A stretch of DNA of 64,000 nt from Chinchilla lanigera (lineage: Eukaryota; Chordata; Mammalia; Rodentia; Chinchillidae), in assembly GCF_000276665.1 (NCBI RefSeq), contig NW_004955404.1, positions 36,127,810 to 36,191,809 of the forward strand, given 5' to 3'. This document shows, piece after piece, positions 23,011 to 35,852 of the stretch. The notes below the pieces were generated by a model. The model ran no database searches, was not told the DNA's origin, and worked only from the letters and a program-made list of their open reading frames with translations. Every line of letters starts with the position of its first letter. Position 1 is the first letter of the stretch. The position numbers were made by a program, and so were the translations under genes.

Positions 23011-24729
23011 ATGCTGTCCAAAATATTAAAACATGATAAAGTATTAGGAATACATTTAACTGATGAGGCAAAAATCATACCCTGAAAACAGCAAAATGTG
23101 GATGAAAAACATTGAAAAAGACACAAAACAAATGGGAAGACATTTCTTGTCAATATATATGAAGGTTTATTCTTGTTAAGTGTGTCATATACTTTATTTT
23201 TTAAAAACTATATCCCTGCAGGTCCACAGTGGATCATGTGCCAAGTGCCTTTGGTTGCCAGAGGAAATTGTCACAAATGATCTCAGCTGACTGATCATAA
23301 TTCTCACTGAAGCAAGTAGACATTTCCCACTTTTCTCCGGATACTTGCTGTAAGCTTTTCACCAGGGCAGCGTGAATATGGGGATGATTATAAGTTGAAA
23401 GTGATTAATTTGGCACAATACAAATTGTAATCATAGCTTAACAACATATCCACTGATATTTTTTGTCTTGTAACCTCAGTATTGTCATTTTCATGCATAG
23501 ATTTTATGTCATTAACCAGGAATAACGTATTACACTCTACATTAGGTGTTTTAGAAGTACTTAAAGGAAAATTAATGGAAATGGAATTAAGCATTTATGA
23601 ATTAGAAGCAACAGTACAAGTAGAGATAGTTCTCCAAGTAAACTAAAAGGTAAGGAAATGACAGGAAACAGGGGGAGGAAATAAAAAGCAATATGGGAAG
23701 AGTATAAAAAACAATTGGAGCTATGAATTACAAAGTAACATCGCATACATGAAGAAGACGTGAAGAAGTTGAAGTTGGGAAAGTGTTGTTAGAATTGCTT
23801 TCAGTAATTCAAAAATAGACTTTAGTAAAGACTCTAGAAATGAAAAAAAACTTAATTCAAAGGAGCTTTCTAATCTTCGTTTCCTTTAATTTAGATGCCA
23901 GTATATTTACAATGATGTGAATGTTTTATATTATCTAATTGAGAACATTTATTGAGTTAAAATAAACAAGGACCCTACAGAAAGACAAGGGAGTAACCAA
24001 GGGTTGATCACTCATTAACCCTACAGCATGTTGGCAGTCACACAATTTTCTGTACTTCAATTTCTCTCCTTAGGAGGCCTGTAGTCATAGTTCCCAATAA
24101 GGGAATCTAATCATTCCTCCAGTTTCATGTTCAATTTTTAAAAATGCAGTGGACTGTAACATATTTGGAAAAAGCACTTTCTCCTCATTTTAATGTCTTT
24201 TAAGACTCTTGGTTTTGAGGTTTCCAGATATTCATATCCCTGGATTGAGTCTTTTTGGCATTGGATAAATGAAATTGTTTGTCTTGACTTATATAGTATA
24301 GTTGATATTAATTAGATGACAATTACCATTTTCATGGCTTTGGTTCTGTTTTTTGTGAACTTGTCACCTCCTGGTGCAAAATTTAGTAGTAAAAATGATA
24401 AGGAAAACACAGATATTCTTCTAATCCTTTAATTTTATGTTCACAAGTTCATCTGCTATTTTCCATTGTAAATATTCTTTATGTTATATAAGTAGTTGTA
24501 TTGACATAACAAGATATTGAAAGCTTGATCTTTTTCCTTAAACGGTATATGATTACTTTTAACTATGTGAATGTTTATAGACACATTTTGGGGGTGGAAA
24601 AGTTATTTTGCCATTGTGTTCTGGTTGCTGTGAAGAAACGAGTCTCAGAAGTGTGACCTAATGAATTGTCATCCGGTCATTTCTGCTATGACTTCAATCA
24701 GAATGTTATTTAAAATTACAAGGAAATCC
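23011..24729. other. Non-coding, nothing recognised
   Basis: No gene or known repeat was recognised. The segment 23210-23390 is less AT-rich than its surroundings but has no recognisable content. Confidence 0.45.
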
Positions 24730-24860
24730 CCAGGCAAGTTTGTGCACAGCTATAACCCCAGGACTCAGGAGACTGAGGTAGGAGGACCATATAAGTTCAA
24801 AGCCAGCACAAGCTGTCCAGTAAGTTCCGCTTGAACTACATAGCAAAACTCTGTCTCAAC
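24730..24860 (+). mobile_element. B1 SINE, diverged
   Basis: CAGGCAAGTTTGTGCACAGC, GGACTCAGGAGACTGAGG, the doubled GCCAGCACAAGCTGTCCAG and CTTGAACTACATAGCAAAAC halves, then CTCTGTCTCAAC without a clear A-tail. Confidence 0.75.
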
Positions 24861-25282
24861 TAATGATTACAGATTCATCTATATGTTATATACAAACATA
24901 ATAAAATGTATAACATTTGTGCCTGCAACATCAATTAATGTTACTATTGGAAACTGTTGTTTATTCATCATTTGTTTGAATCTGGTAAAACTAAAGTTAT
25001 TATGTTCTATATGTATTAATTAATCCATACATTGTGTCTCTGCTGAGGACTGTGGAGTCATTAGTTTTACACTTTGAGATGTCATGATCAAACAATTTCT
25101 GACCCAGACAACTATGTTAAAATATCAACTATTCTATTTTCATATGGAAAATATGAATTTGCTTTAGGAGAAGTCCAACTGCTATGGTAGTTAATTTGTG
25201 GATGTGAAAAGCAAACCACATGTCTATATTCTTTATATTTGACCCTATATTTCAAACCCATTTAATTGCGTGTCCTGTAGTG

Positions 25283-25410
25283 GGTTTGTTTTGTTTCTTT
25301 TTTTAATTTTTTTAAATTTTTTTTTATTTTTCTCTGGTACCAGGAACCGAACTCACGACCTTGCGCTTGCCAGGCAGGCGCTTTTGCCGCTGAGCTAAAT
25401 CCCCAGCCCA
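25283..25410 (-). mobile_element. ID-type SINE
   Basis: T-rich tail, then CTGGTACCAGGAACCGAACT through TAAATCCCCAGCCC, an ID body in reverse. A 14-bp TSD with two mismatches lies at 25269-25282 and 25411-25424 (CGTGTCCTGTAGTG / CGTGTCTGGTAGTG). Confidence 0.95.
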
Positions 25411-25584
25411 CGTGTCTGGTAGTGTTAAACACATTAACTTCTCACACGAGAATTTCCTAGACTGATTTTAGAGACAATTCCTAACTGTTCTTTGTCCCTT
25501 AGGCTATCACTAAATTATCATTTTGTGCCCTAATTATTTTGCCATAGTTATTTTTGAATACACTACTATGTCGATATTCTTTTT

Positions 25585-26240
25585 TTTAGCTTTGCAAAAT
25601 TTTTATTAAAAGGTCAAAGAATTAATATTTTATTTTAAAGATTAAAACACCAAAACATATTCTGAAATGCACAGAAATAAATAAAACAACATAAAAATAA
25701 TAAAAGCAATACAGAATTTCAGACAAGATGATAGGAAACTAAAAATGGTTTTTGTATTATATATTGGTATCTTAAAATTGGTTGCTCAGATAAACAGATA
25801 TAGGCATGTAAGACAGATCAAACAATTAAGCATTAACTGTTCCTTTCAATAACACAATAGAAACTAGTAGTACAATTATCTTAACCTTGTGTGTATATAT
25901 GTATATGTATTCATATTTTTCCCTTCTTTCTTTCCTCTCTTCCCTCATCCCAGTTCTTTCCTTTTCAGCAGTTTCTTTCTCTTTCACAATATCCATTGTA
26001 CCTTTTGAATTTTATGTATGCTTTCAAGTTTTTACACTAAGGAGCCAATATGATGTTTACACATGTGAGTCTTATTTATTTCACTTATGAGCATGGTATC
26101 TAGATGCATCCATTTACATATAAAAACCTTGTGTTTATCTTTCTTTATAGCTGAGTCATAATCCCTCATATGAAAATACCATATCATTTTTATTCATTCC
26201 TCAGGTGATGGTCTTTGTTTGAGTTTGCTAGCCCTCTTCT
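25585..26240 (-). mobile_element. LINE-1 3' end, antisense
   Basis: On the minus strand it ends with AATAAAAATTTTGCAAAGCT and an A-run (25583-25590), so the 3' tail and polyadenylation signal are visible. Reading upstream there is a 3'UTR and then the ORF2 3' segment (26060-26220). It is 5' truncated at about 26240, as is usual for L1. The 3'UTR is collinear with 16269-16700. Confidence 0.75.
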
Positions 26241-26399
26241 GAAATTTAGATTGAGGAACAATCCTGTGATAAATCTATCTGCATTGATTCAGTCATCTTT
26301 AATATGTGCATCATAGTGCAATAAAGACATTTTTGTGCTAAATAATAAAACTAATCATACTATACCCTTGTTTGTTCATAACTCTAATTAATACTCATA

Positions 26400-27060
26400 T
26401 CCTAATTGTTTATAAATTTCATTCTATTTTTAAATTTTAGAACTCATTTCACTTCTACTGAGAAATTTAGAATATGGTGTAAAATTTTCTTTTCTTGGTC
26501 TACATAGTTTACATCATGTTACATTATCATCAGCTTTAGGTCTTTCATATGGATTTATTTTTGTCTCTACAAAGAAGTATATTTTTCTACATAACTTTGA
26601 CACAAATATTTGCTTCCAAATCATGTACTTTACTGTCACATGTCTTGCCATGGACAGGCTTCCTCAGGCTTTCACTGACATCCATGACCCTGACATTTTG
26701 AAGAATGTAGGTGAATTAAATTTGTACAGTGTTCCTTGGTTTCAGATCTTTTGTTGTTTCCTCGTGATTGGTTCCCTGTGGTGCATCACTGAGTAGAACG
26801 CCAGAAAAATGATGTCACTTTCTTCTCATTGCATCCCATAGGGTGGGAAAGTTTTGAAATATGCTCTATAAATGATTTTTCCTTTGATCATTTGATGAAA
26901 TAGTATTTCCAGTCCTCTGCCACGAACCCTTTTGTCTCTCTGCAATTCCAATATATTTTGAGTACAATTTGTGGGGAGAAATTTAGAGACAGTGCAAATA
27001 AACTATTTCTCATAAACTATAAATTGTTCATTTATTTGAATCTTAGTGCTGTCTATATTC
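26400..27060. mobile_element. Ancient LINE-1-related (L1M-type) repeat fragment
   Basis: TTTCACTGACATCCATGACC, CTGACATTTTGAAGAATGTA, TTTCCTCGTGATTGGTTCCC and TTCTTCTCATTGCATCCCAT follow the same ancient repeat seen at 18560-19260, here its continuation. The left boundary is uncertain. Confidence 0.45.
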
Positions 27061-27452
27061 ATGTTTTTTCAGTGAATTATGGGCCATTTATAATCATTAT
27101 TCCATTCACTTAAAATCTCCCACTTTTGAGGATAGAAACTATTTTTAACTGGCTTTTTGTGAAAATTTGGAAACTTGGACAGGTCTGCATGAATTTTTGA
27201 GCATTTCTTTGTATTGTTTTTAAGACTATAGTCAAAACTATAGCATACTTTCCTTGTCTTGGCCTTGGCACAAGCAATTTCTTCCAGTGCCCTAATTTTT
27301 TGTTTAGTAACAGTATTCAAAACCTATCATCTGGGTGCTCTGTGTCCTCATCATCACTGAGTTCTTGTTTGTCCTACAAACTTGAGTGGAGAGTAAGGGG
27401 GATCTCTCTTACAGCACATGAATTTACTTGAATGTCTATATGAAGGACTATG
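27061..27452. other. Non-coding, nothing recognised
   Basis: No gene or family motif was seen. An 83-codon frame on the minus strand is not recognisable. Confidence 0.45.
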
Positions 27453-27580
27453 ACCAGGTACGGTTGGGAATGCCTGTAATCCCAGCACTCTTAGAGGCTG
27501 AAGCCAGAGGATCACTTGTTGAAACCGAGCCTGGACAACTGAACAATTTAATGATACCCTGTGTCTAAAGAATAAAAAAA
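27453..27580 (+). mobile_element. B1 SINE, old; possible ID-like extension
   Basis: ACCAGGTACGGTTGGGAATG, CCTGTAATCCCAGCACTC, and GTGTCTAAAGAATAAAAAAA. The following 60 bases (AGGTGTAGTTCAGT...CCAGGTTTTACTCCC) look faintly tRNA-derived, so this may be a composite B1/ID-like unit. Confidence 0.75.
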
Positions 27581-27644
27581 TACTACAGGTGTAGTTCAGT
27601 CTGAAGGCCCAGGTTTTACTCCCAAGTGACACAAAATGAAACAA

Positions 27645-30600
27645 AACCTACAAACTCACACTGATAGCTTCATTTCAAATCCAGACTCCTTAGGAGTCAT
27701 TCTAACTTTCTTTCTTCTTACCTTTATGAATCTGTTCTCAACCAATGAAAAACTTACTGATATATCAATGTCTTCAGGGTATTTTCTTATTTAATTCAAC
27801 TACTCTTTATAAGCAATCTCCATCTGCTTTTACTCATCTCACCACTTTAGAATGCCATCTTTATTATATTAAAACCAAGGTACTCCTCCTCGGTCTGCCA
27901 CCCTTCATCCACCAATACTTAGGGTTGCCTCCTTCTTCTTCCCTTTTCCCACATCATACTGTGAACTAGCTTGTAGTGTGATGTCTATCTTGCTTCAATT
28001 TGTGCTGATACCATACAAATCCTTAACACTGTCATTGTCACCACATTAAATATTATTCTACATATACTTGACAATTCTAATAAAAGCACATAAGCTTTTA
28101 TCACTGCTAATTTTGCTTTAAATTATATTATACTGGACATTGTCCAGTATTATATACTGGACATTGTTTATAAGGTGCGCTTGTAAGTGACACCCAAAAT
28201 TCTGTGATTTAAGTCTTACTAATGTCACCACATAGAAATAAGAAAATAAGTTCACTGGGAAGTGAAGTAAGCCACAAGGATGCATGGAATCCAATTACTT
28301 GAGCTTAATGGACAGTATTATGTGTGATCTGGCTTCAGGCTTCTATATCTAAATTTACCAAGTTGAAGCAGATAAAAGTTCAAATTTCAACCATTTTTAT
28401 ACCTACATAATAGAAATTTCTTGTTTCTTCCTACTATTTTTCTTCCTTTTACATTGTACTCTTCAATTTAGGTTGATTTGGGTTTTAATTTTATTATTGA
28501 TTCATGGTGACACACACATCTTTAAGAATGTTCCTAGAAAATATGCTTCATATTTCTCTGTAGTTGTTTTCTTATTTTGTGTTTATTCTTCTTGCAAGAC
28601 CTAACTTACATACCTCTGGCTTTGAAAATGTATCTTTGATCTCTCAGGTAGCGATCTTACCTTTGGTGTTTTTTGTTATTATTTCACTTATCATAAATCA
28701 TAAATTGATACATTTCTAATCTTTTTATTGTTATTTCCTAAAATTCTGATATGTGTTTCCCTTTGTTCCAATGAATTGTTCATATAATGTATAGATTTTT
28801 GTACTCAATATCATGAAAACTAATATATATTATATGGGTCATAATCTTTATTGCATTCTTATTTGTTCTAAACTATGCAAATTGTTTCTTCCTCTGTCCA
28901 GCCTTCTGCTTTATTTTCTATTTTTATTCATAACCCAGTTTCTATTCCAAAAGTTGACTGACAGTTCATATTTACTGAAACTAAAATTCTCACTATTGAG
29001 GTAAATGTAAGTATAAATACAGTCACATATGTCCTTATTTCCTCTAAGGGAACAGATAGATAAAGAGATCTAAGAGTAGCTTCCATGTAACTAACAATGA
29101 ATGTCATGCACACAACATTTTTCATTGATTTACTTGTAGTGCATTCCTCATACCTACCATTTATCCAAGAAGATTGAAGATGGCATTTTACAATCACATT
29201 TGGAAAATGGGTAGATTAGAAATCAAGCCTACTCTATAAAATCTACTGCTACAGGACCCATTTATCAACCAGAATATATATGCTGCTTTTGTATCAACCT
29301 GTCAAGATAACTTTTAGTGGGCTTATAACTTCACTCATCTATCTTTATCTGCTATGAAACTTCATGTTGTATTTTTTCTATAATATAATAAAACAAATGG
29401 ACTCTTTATAACTGTCAATTGAAAATAAATGTTTTATGAGGAGCATTTTTCTCTTCACTGAAATATAAGCAACATATAACTTTCTTTCTGTCAACTATTT
29501 TTTAGGAGGAAAAAATCCACAAAGTCAATGTCTATGCTACTCAGAAGAGAAAGTTCTGTTATTCTAAAGTGCATTCTTCCAGGGTGTTCTTATTCTAGTG
29601 AGCACTGGGAATGAGGATGAGCATCTGTATGAAGACTGGATTGTTAGCCTGGGGCTGAAATTCAAAAGTAGCAATAGGAACAAGCAAAATGGAATTTGCC
29701 TAAGAATTTCAGTCAAGCAGGTAGGGTATTCTAGTCTAATCCAAATTGTCCCATTTTGGAGAACTGAACATTAATTTATTACTTTGGAATCTTTAAATTC
29801 CATGTAGTGTCCAATAGCTCCTTTTGAAATGAATCAAAGATAAGATATATTTGATACAAAAACATCATTTTGATTAACATTTCATATATATATTTATAAT
29901 TTGTGTGTTGCTTATAATAATAAATATTTAGAAGCCATGTCTATTTGATTATACTTTATTTCTTTGAAAATTAACATTATGCAGCTTTAAATATTAATTT
30001 TTCATGACCTGAATACTCCCACATTTGCCAATTTCTTTTGCTTTTCATTAATTGCTTTATACTTTTAGTAAATTACCATTCTGATTTTATGTATCTGTAG
30101 GTTAATCAAATATTCATTGTCACAAAGAGGCCTTTTGGTGTTTTGTTTTGCTTTATTCCTTACAGTCTCTCCTTTTCATGACTGAAGAGTGTCTATGTTT
30201 TTTGTATAATTTACACTTTCATTGTCTCTCTCAAACCTTAGCTAACTGGGGCATGATTTTGGTTAACACTAATTACTGAGCAACAATAATATTACATATT
30301 TCTGCCTATTTTATACCTTTCCTGTAGTGCCAATGTTGAGAATCAAGTCTCAATAACTGAAAATCATCTTTTTTGTTTTTCACTGATTAGAACTAGCAAT
30401 GAGATTCAATTCTACAGCAGGAGAATACAGAGATGTCACAGAGATGGAGGAATGGAAATGCTTACCTCTTCTCAGCTAGGGAAAATGTAAGAGTAAATAG
30501 GAAGAAAGACAAACATTTATGGTCACCATCAGGGATTTCAATGGACTGGTTAGGGAAAAGAACTAAGCACCACAGTTCCAGTGGTACAAGTAACAGATCC

Positions 30601-31859
30601 AGCAGAATGGTATGGACAACCTAGTATTGTCAGAAAAGGTCCCCTAATAGCGTTCTTATTGGTCTTGAAGTTTTAAGGAATTCAGAAATCTCTTCAAGAA
30701 TTCAGGAGATAATTAACTGTCAAAGCTGATAAAGTGGACAAGATAGTGTTGCAGGTAGAGCTGGTGGACCACTGGAGGGCCCAGGGATGAACTAGGGAAA
30801 CAACATGACATCTAGGATTATCTGTTAATGGGCAAAGATCCCATCAGCTAAGCAGATTCCCTTTTGTAAGGAAGAAAATATGAAACAAAGTTGGTGGTCA
30901 CAGAATTCTACAGTAGATAATGTCAAGGCACTGAGGATTGAACACTATCGTGATAGTGCTACAGAAATCAGAGAAACTAATTCCAATGATATCATCCAGA
31001 CTCCTCACAATGCTAGCATAGAGAAGACAGAATGCACAGAGTACTTTGAAGCACTGAAAATTTAAAATACTGTGTTTTAAACGAATTAAAAAATAAACAA
31101 TTTGAAGGAGACTATACAAACTCTTAAAGTATTTGATGTGAATTCTTGATTGATCAGAAAACAGTTTTCCATGGGTCTTTCCTAACTCCCATGTAGTGGG
31201 AACAGGACCCCTATGAGCTTTTCTCTCTTCCTTCTTTTGTGAGTACATATGACGTAAACTTCCTTGGAAGAGATAAACTTTGCCTTCCTCTAGAACTGAC
31301 AGCGAATGTGTTTACTGGTCAGTTTAATAAAGACTCTTAGTTTGCTCTAGGACAAAGATAGTGTGGGATTACTGGCCACTGCTCTCACAAATCTGCTATG
31401 TGCACAGATTGTGCCTAGATTTTTGCTTTGTTCCTACGGGACACAGGGTCAAAGAAAACCAACGCCAAGATGAAATTCACGCCTCTGGTTTCCTGATCAA
31501 ATACTGCCCCATTTGAAATGTGGTGCCTAAGCAGCACAGAAGGAGACTACAAGTTCCAGCCCTTCATTTTCCGTCCAATAAAGTAAGAAGTTTATAAGGA
31601 AAGTACAATTTAACTATGTGTGTATTTGGAAGTATGTGTATATCGGAGTTGATGAACATAACATCAGATTTAGTGGCTATGTAAAGAATAAAGAAGGCTC
31701 TGAGATATTGTCTCACACACAAATTAAAAGGAAAGACTTTTGAGTTTATCTCCCTCATTTATTCCTCATGTCTGTTAATACAGGACTTGTGAAATCTTTT
31801 CCCACTTTAACTATTTGAATTTTTTCTAACTTGTGGAGTTTTATGATTTAGATCTCAAA
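27645..31859. other. Non-coding, no firm element
   Basis: A long AT-rich stretch without a recognisable gene. It contains the palindrome at 28130-28150. The part at 30410-31560 is less AT-rich. An ATG context at about 31470 (AAGATGAAATTCACGCCTCT) briefly resembles a ribosomal-protein mRNA start, but the similarity is not maintained. Confidence 0.45.
28130..28150. repeat. Perfect 10-bp-arm palindrome with adjacent direct repeat
   Basis: ATACTGGACA and TGTCCAGTAT are separated by one T. The 15-mer TATACTGGACATTGT occurs at 28129-28143 and again at 28153-28167. Confidence 0.9.
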
Positions 31860-32193
31860 GGAAATTGGATTAGGTGGGCACTGTACCCATCAGTGGTTCA
31901 AACACTGATGAATTCAATGCTGAACGTACTACTAAGAGTGGAGTCTTGGTTGGAGATGAGTAACTAGGAAAGAAACTGAACAGCGTAATTCCCTTCCCGG
32001 CTCCTCCATTTCCTTCCTGCTTCTTGTTTGCCATGAGATGAGCAGCTTTCTTTCTCCCAGATCCTTTCACTGTGGCATGGCTGCCTTGGAACCAGCCACT
32101 ATGGACTAAAAGTGTGAGCTAAAATAAACCTCTCTTCCTTAAGGTGTCAGTGTTGGACATTTTGTCCCAGGGATGAGAAAGTAAGTAACACAG
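31860..32193 (+). mobile_element. LTR 3' part, ERVL-MaLR-like
   Basis: GCTTCTTGTTTGCCATGAGA, GGCATGGCTGCCTTGGAACC, CCACTATGGACTAAAAGTGT, then AAAATAAACCTCTCTTCC as polyadenylation signal, and the end AAGTAAGTAACACA. It aligns with the 3' part of the LTR at 12803-13265. The 5' boundary is not determined. Confidence 0.6.
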
Positions 32194-32836
32194 CCTTATG
32201 TCTAATAAATCCCAAAAGAAATTGAAGTCTTCTTCTCTTTCTTCTGTGTAGTAGTTGCCTTTTTTGAATATCTCATAAATGTAGTAACTATCATAGAACA
32301 TTGGATAATATGAAGAAATTTTAAAAAGCAATACAATATTTTTAATATTATATACTGCATAATTACTATTAAATGTTTGTGCAATTATTTCCACCATTCT
32401 TAACAAATTGCCTTCCTATATTATTATGAGATCATTCAACTGCAATTCTGTATTTTTATAACAATGGCTGTGGTGTGACTTTGTAAAAAGGCAAGATTCA
32501 GAAATGTTGGGGTCCCTACAAGTTTATCTGTAGAAATAATATTTCGGGGGAGGATTTCTGTTGTGGGGTAAAGGCTGGCAAACAACCTTTTTTGATTAAT
32601 AAATTCCCAAATTTTGAAGGAAATGATTTTGAATTTGGTATGACTTCTTTACTCAGATTTTTCTGTTGCTTTGTCTTTCATCAATTAATATTTCTGATGT
32701 GGAAAAGAGTTTTTAATATTAAAAAATGATCGATTTTGATGATCAAAGCATTTCCTTAGCATCCTTGTAAATGTTTTTAATGCAACTGGCTACAAAAAGA
32801 TTCATCTTAATTACAGAACACACCGTGGGAAATTTT
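32194..32836. other. Non-coding, nothing recognised
   Basis: AT-rich sequence without recognisable content. Confidence 0.5.
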
Positions 32837-32852
32837 TGTCATCCTATTTTTC

Positions 32853-32960
32853 TTTTTTTTTTTTTTTTTTTTTTGGTTTTTCTGCGGTACCAGGAACCGA
32901 ACTCACGACCTTGCACATGCCAGGCAAGCGCTTTTGCCGCTGAGCTAAATCCCCAGCCCC
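32853..32960 (-). mobile_element. ID-type SINE, young
   Basis: T-run, CTGCGGTACCAGGAACCGAA through AAATCCCCAGCCCC. An exact 16-bp TSD (TGTCATCCTATTTTTC) lies at 32837-32852 and 32961-32976. Confidence 0.97.
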
Positions 32961-32976
32961 TGTCATCCTATTTTTC

Positions 32977-33684
32977 AAACATATCAGGAAGGGATAACAG
33001 TTGCCCAATGGATATGATACTGTGCACCAAAAGCAGTTTTGTCTCCCCGTGTAAATAGCAAACCACAGTCACACTATTTGTTTCATGATTTTACCTGTTG
33101 GTCATATAGGCTGTGTCCATCAAAATTGTAAAAATGAGATTCCACTTCAAGTAATGACAGATGGGTTTTATTATATCGATCATTCTGAAGATAATATATA
33201 CACTAAAACTACCTTTTACACCGTAAAAATTTGAGGTTATTACGTTTTGATCAGAAACAAAAACAGAAAATGAATCAATTTTGGAGGAAAAGCATAGAAC
33301 ACTGGAAGTTTCTTAGGAATATAACTTTTGTTTTAGAGTAGGAACAAATCAATAAGAGCCCCATTGGGAATCTGAAACCTGGCTATCGAACTTCTGTCTT
33401 CACTAGTCCAGCAATCAAATGAATCAGTTTGGGGTAACGACAGTAGGTACAATATATATTTCCAATAAATTCTTAGCTACGTTTTTCTAAAATAATGCTG
33501 CACTTGAACTGCATATGATAGTCATACTGCCATCATGAGTTTTTTTTTATTTGCTCAGAGAAAACATAAATTAGATGAAGTCTTGCATAAATGATTTTAA
33601 TGTTATTGAATAAAATGATTTTTTATCTTGCAGTACTGGAGGTTAGATTTAAGGCCTTTGAACTCAACTAAATCTTCAGATTTC
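32977..33684. other. Non-coding, nothing recognised
   Basis: AT-rich sequence without recognisable content. Confidence 0.5.
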
Positions 33685-33812
33685 TCTTTTTTTTTTATTT
33701 TGATATAGAATCTCACTAATTTGCAAAATTGCTCAGGCTGGGATAGAATTTGAAATTCTTGTACCTCAGCCTCTCCAGAGTGCCAGGATTAAATGTGTGC
33801 TCAACCCTGCCC
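33685..33812 (-). mobile_element. Old 7SL-derived (B1-like) SINE
   Basis: In reverse it reads GAATCTCACTAATTTGCAAA, GCTCAGGCTGGGATAGAATT, CCTCAGCCTCTCCAGAGTGC, CAGGATTAAATGTGTGCTCA. It is strongly diverged and has no clear TSD. Confidence 0.7.
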
Positions 33813-34083
33813 AATTTAAAGCAGATTGTTGTAACTCTCCTAAGGCTGGTAACATATTTTACTCCACCCTGCAAAGGAGAAACTCACTTTAAGGAATAGT
33901 ATATGATGTATTCTAAGGTTAATCATCAAACTCAGGAGCAAACAACCATCTCTTACATTATTTTCTTAAAATATATGCAAGCAAAAACTATATATGCCCA
34001 AGTCTTACCTGTTTATTAGGAAATAGAAGAGTACAGAGAAGAGGACTTATAATTTAGATTATTTCAAATATTGTCTGTCACCA

Positions 34084-34226
34084 ACAAGGTTTGGTAGCCC
34101 ACACCCATAATCCCATAGTAGAGGAGGCCAAGGCAGGAAAATGGCTGTGAATTTGAGGCTAATTTCTACTACAAAGTTCTAATCTAGCATGAATTATATA
34201 GCAAGACCCTGTCTCAAAAAAAAAAG
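34084..34226 (+). mobile_element. B1 SINE, diverged
   Basis: ACAAGGTTTGGTAGCCCACA, GAGGCCAAGGCAGGAAAATG, TCTACTACAAAGTTC, then TATATAGCAAGACCCTGTCT and an A-run. Confidence 0.8.
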
Positions 34227-34418
34227 AATCTGAATCAAATTTTTGTTAATTAAAAGTCTTAGAAATCCAACTAAAGATTATTGATATATGCAGTTCTTCA
34301 AGAAAAAAATTGGGCCTAAGTAATAATACAAGGTCTCATATATTTCATATTCAACTATTTTATAAGTATTATTTTTTCTGAAAACCAGTTCATTAATGAG
34401 TTATTAAAACAATTACAG

Positions 34419-34505
34419 ACTGAGGATGTAGCTCAGTGGCAGAATGCCTGCCTAACAAGTGCAAGGTCCTGAGTTTGATTTCTGGTATAAAAAAAGGGCT
34501 TGAAA
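34419..34505 (+). mobile_element. ID-type SINE, older
   Basis: ACTGAGGATGTAGCTCAGTG, GCAAGGTCCTGAGTTTGATT, TCTGGTAT and a short A-run. AATTACAG occurs on both sides (34411-34418 and 34506-34513), a probable short TSD. Confidence 0.85.
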
Positions 34506-34818
34506 AATTACAGTCTTTTTAAGAATGCAATATAATAAAGGCATAAATTGTTTTTGCTCTCTTTCCTCTCCTTTTATCCTTCTCTCTTTGGTTTTTCTTC
34601 ATCAGCAATTCTTATGCTTAGAAATTCACTTTTTTATTTCTAAAGATCTCTTATTTGAGCTAAAGTTCTTGTGAACACATGACTTCAACCTCATGAGACA
34701 GTACAAGTAAAAATCCTGTATTTCAGGCAAGTCAGTCACAAACCTGTGAATGGCATTAAATTATTGATTTAAGTTTCCACATTTGGGGATATCAAAAGAT
34801 ATTAAAACTACATGATGA

Positions 34819-34985
34819 GCCAGGAGTGATGATGTATGCCTGTAATCCCAGCAGTCAGGAGACTGAGGCAGGAGGATCATTGTGAGTTGAAGACCAGCCT
34901 GGGCTACAAAGTGAGCTCAAGTCCAGCCTGAACTGCATAGCCAGATCCTGTCTCAAAAACATAACAACAACAACAAAAAAAAAAC
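34819..34985 (+). mobile_element. B1 SINE
   Basis: GCCAGGAGTGATGATGTATG start, GGGCTACAAAGTGAGCTCAA plus GTCCAGCCTGAACTGCATAG halves, then a tail of CAA units and an A-run. Confidence 0.92.
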
Positions 34986-35654
34986 AGAGAAAAAAAAGCT
35001 TAGATTACAAACTCATGGGAGAATATTAAAACACAGCTTACACATTGATGATTTATTATTCTAAAATTGTTTCAGTAAATGAATATATAACATTGACCTA
35101 TGCAGCAATAAATATACTTATGTGTTTCTGGATATGTAGTCAATTTCTATGATAAGATATAGAATTATAAATTCATATGTAATAGAAAATTTGTTTTGAT
35201 TTAAGACAATAATTATTCTTATAATATACTTATTTTTAAGATTCATGCCTGAAAGAAAATGAAATACATTCAAAATATCTTCAGAAATTTTGCATGCTAA
35301 ATAAGTATTAAAAGTTCTATGAAACACAATTGTAATGTAAAAATACTGTATTTTTAGTTTTATTATATTTTGCTTAAAGTTAGTTAACTAACAATAATAT
35401 AGCCATGTTGAAATGGTTACATTTGCTAGGACTGAATAAAGTTTAATAAGTATGGATGTAGTGACAGCTTCTTAGAGGTAAGTAGATAGGTGGATTTATA
35501 AGTAGAATGTACTTTAGAACAAAGGAAAGGGCAGCTGTATTTGTACCTGAAGTAATATATACTAATTTATATTACTAAAGTTTAAAAAAATTATAAAGCA
35601 TATTTTCTGAGGTAACAGTATAGAGCATACTTAAACAATGCTCATGTTATAATT
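34986..35654. other. Non-coding, nothing recognised
   Basis: AT-rich sequence between a B1 and a LINE-1. Confidence 0.5.
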
Positions 35655-35749
35655 TCTCCACTGTCCAGAAATTTAAATTAGTCCAAAAGAACAAATATAC
35701 AGTGATGATAAAGGCATCATGCTACCTGACTTCAGAATGTACTATAAAT

Positions 35750-35852
35750 GGGGCTGGAGATTTAGCTCAGGGGCAAAGCGCCTGCCTGGCAAGCTCAAGG
35801 TCGTGAGTTCGGTTCCTGGTACCGGAGAAAAACCAAAAAAAACAAAAAAAAA
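35750..35852 (+). mobile_element. ID-type SINE, young, inside LINE-1
   Basis: GGGCTGGAGATTTAGCTCAG to TTCCTGGTACCGG and an A-tail. An exact 15-bp TSD (AGAATGTACTATAAA) lies at 35734-35748 and 35853-35867. Confidence 0.97.

Noticed and set aside
31470..31500. ATG context resembling the start of RPL26 mRNA
   Set aside because: Only the first few codons look alike; the following sequence does not continue the ribosomal protein, so no pseudogene is called.
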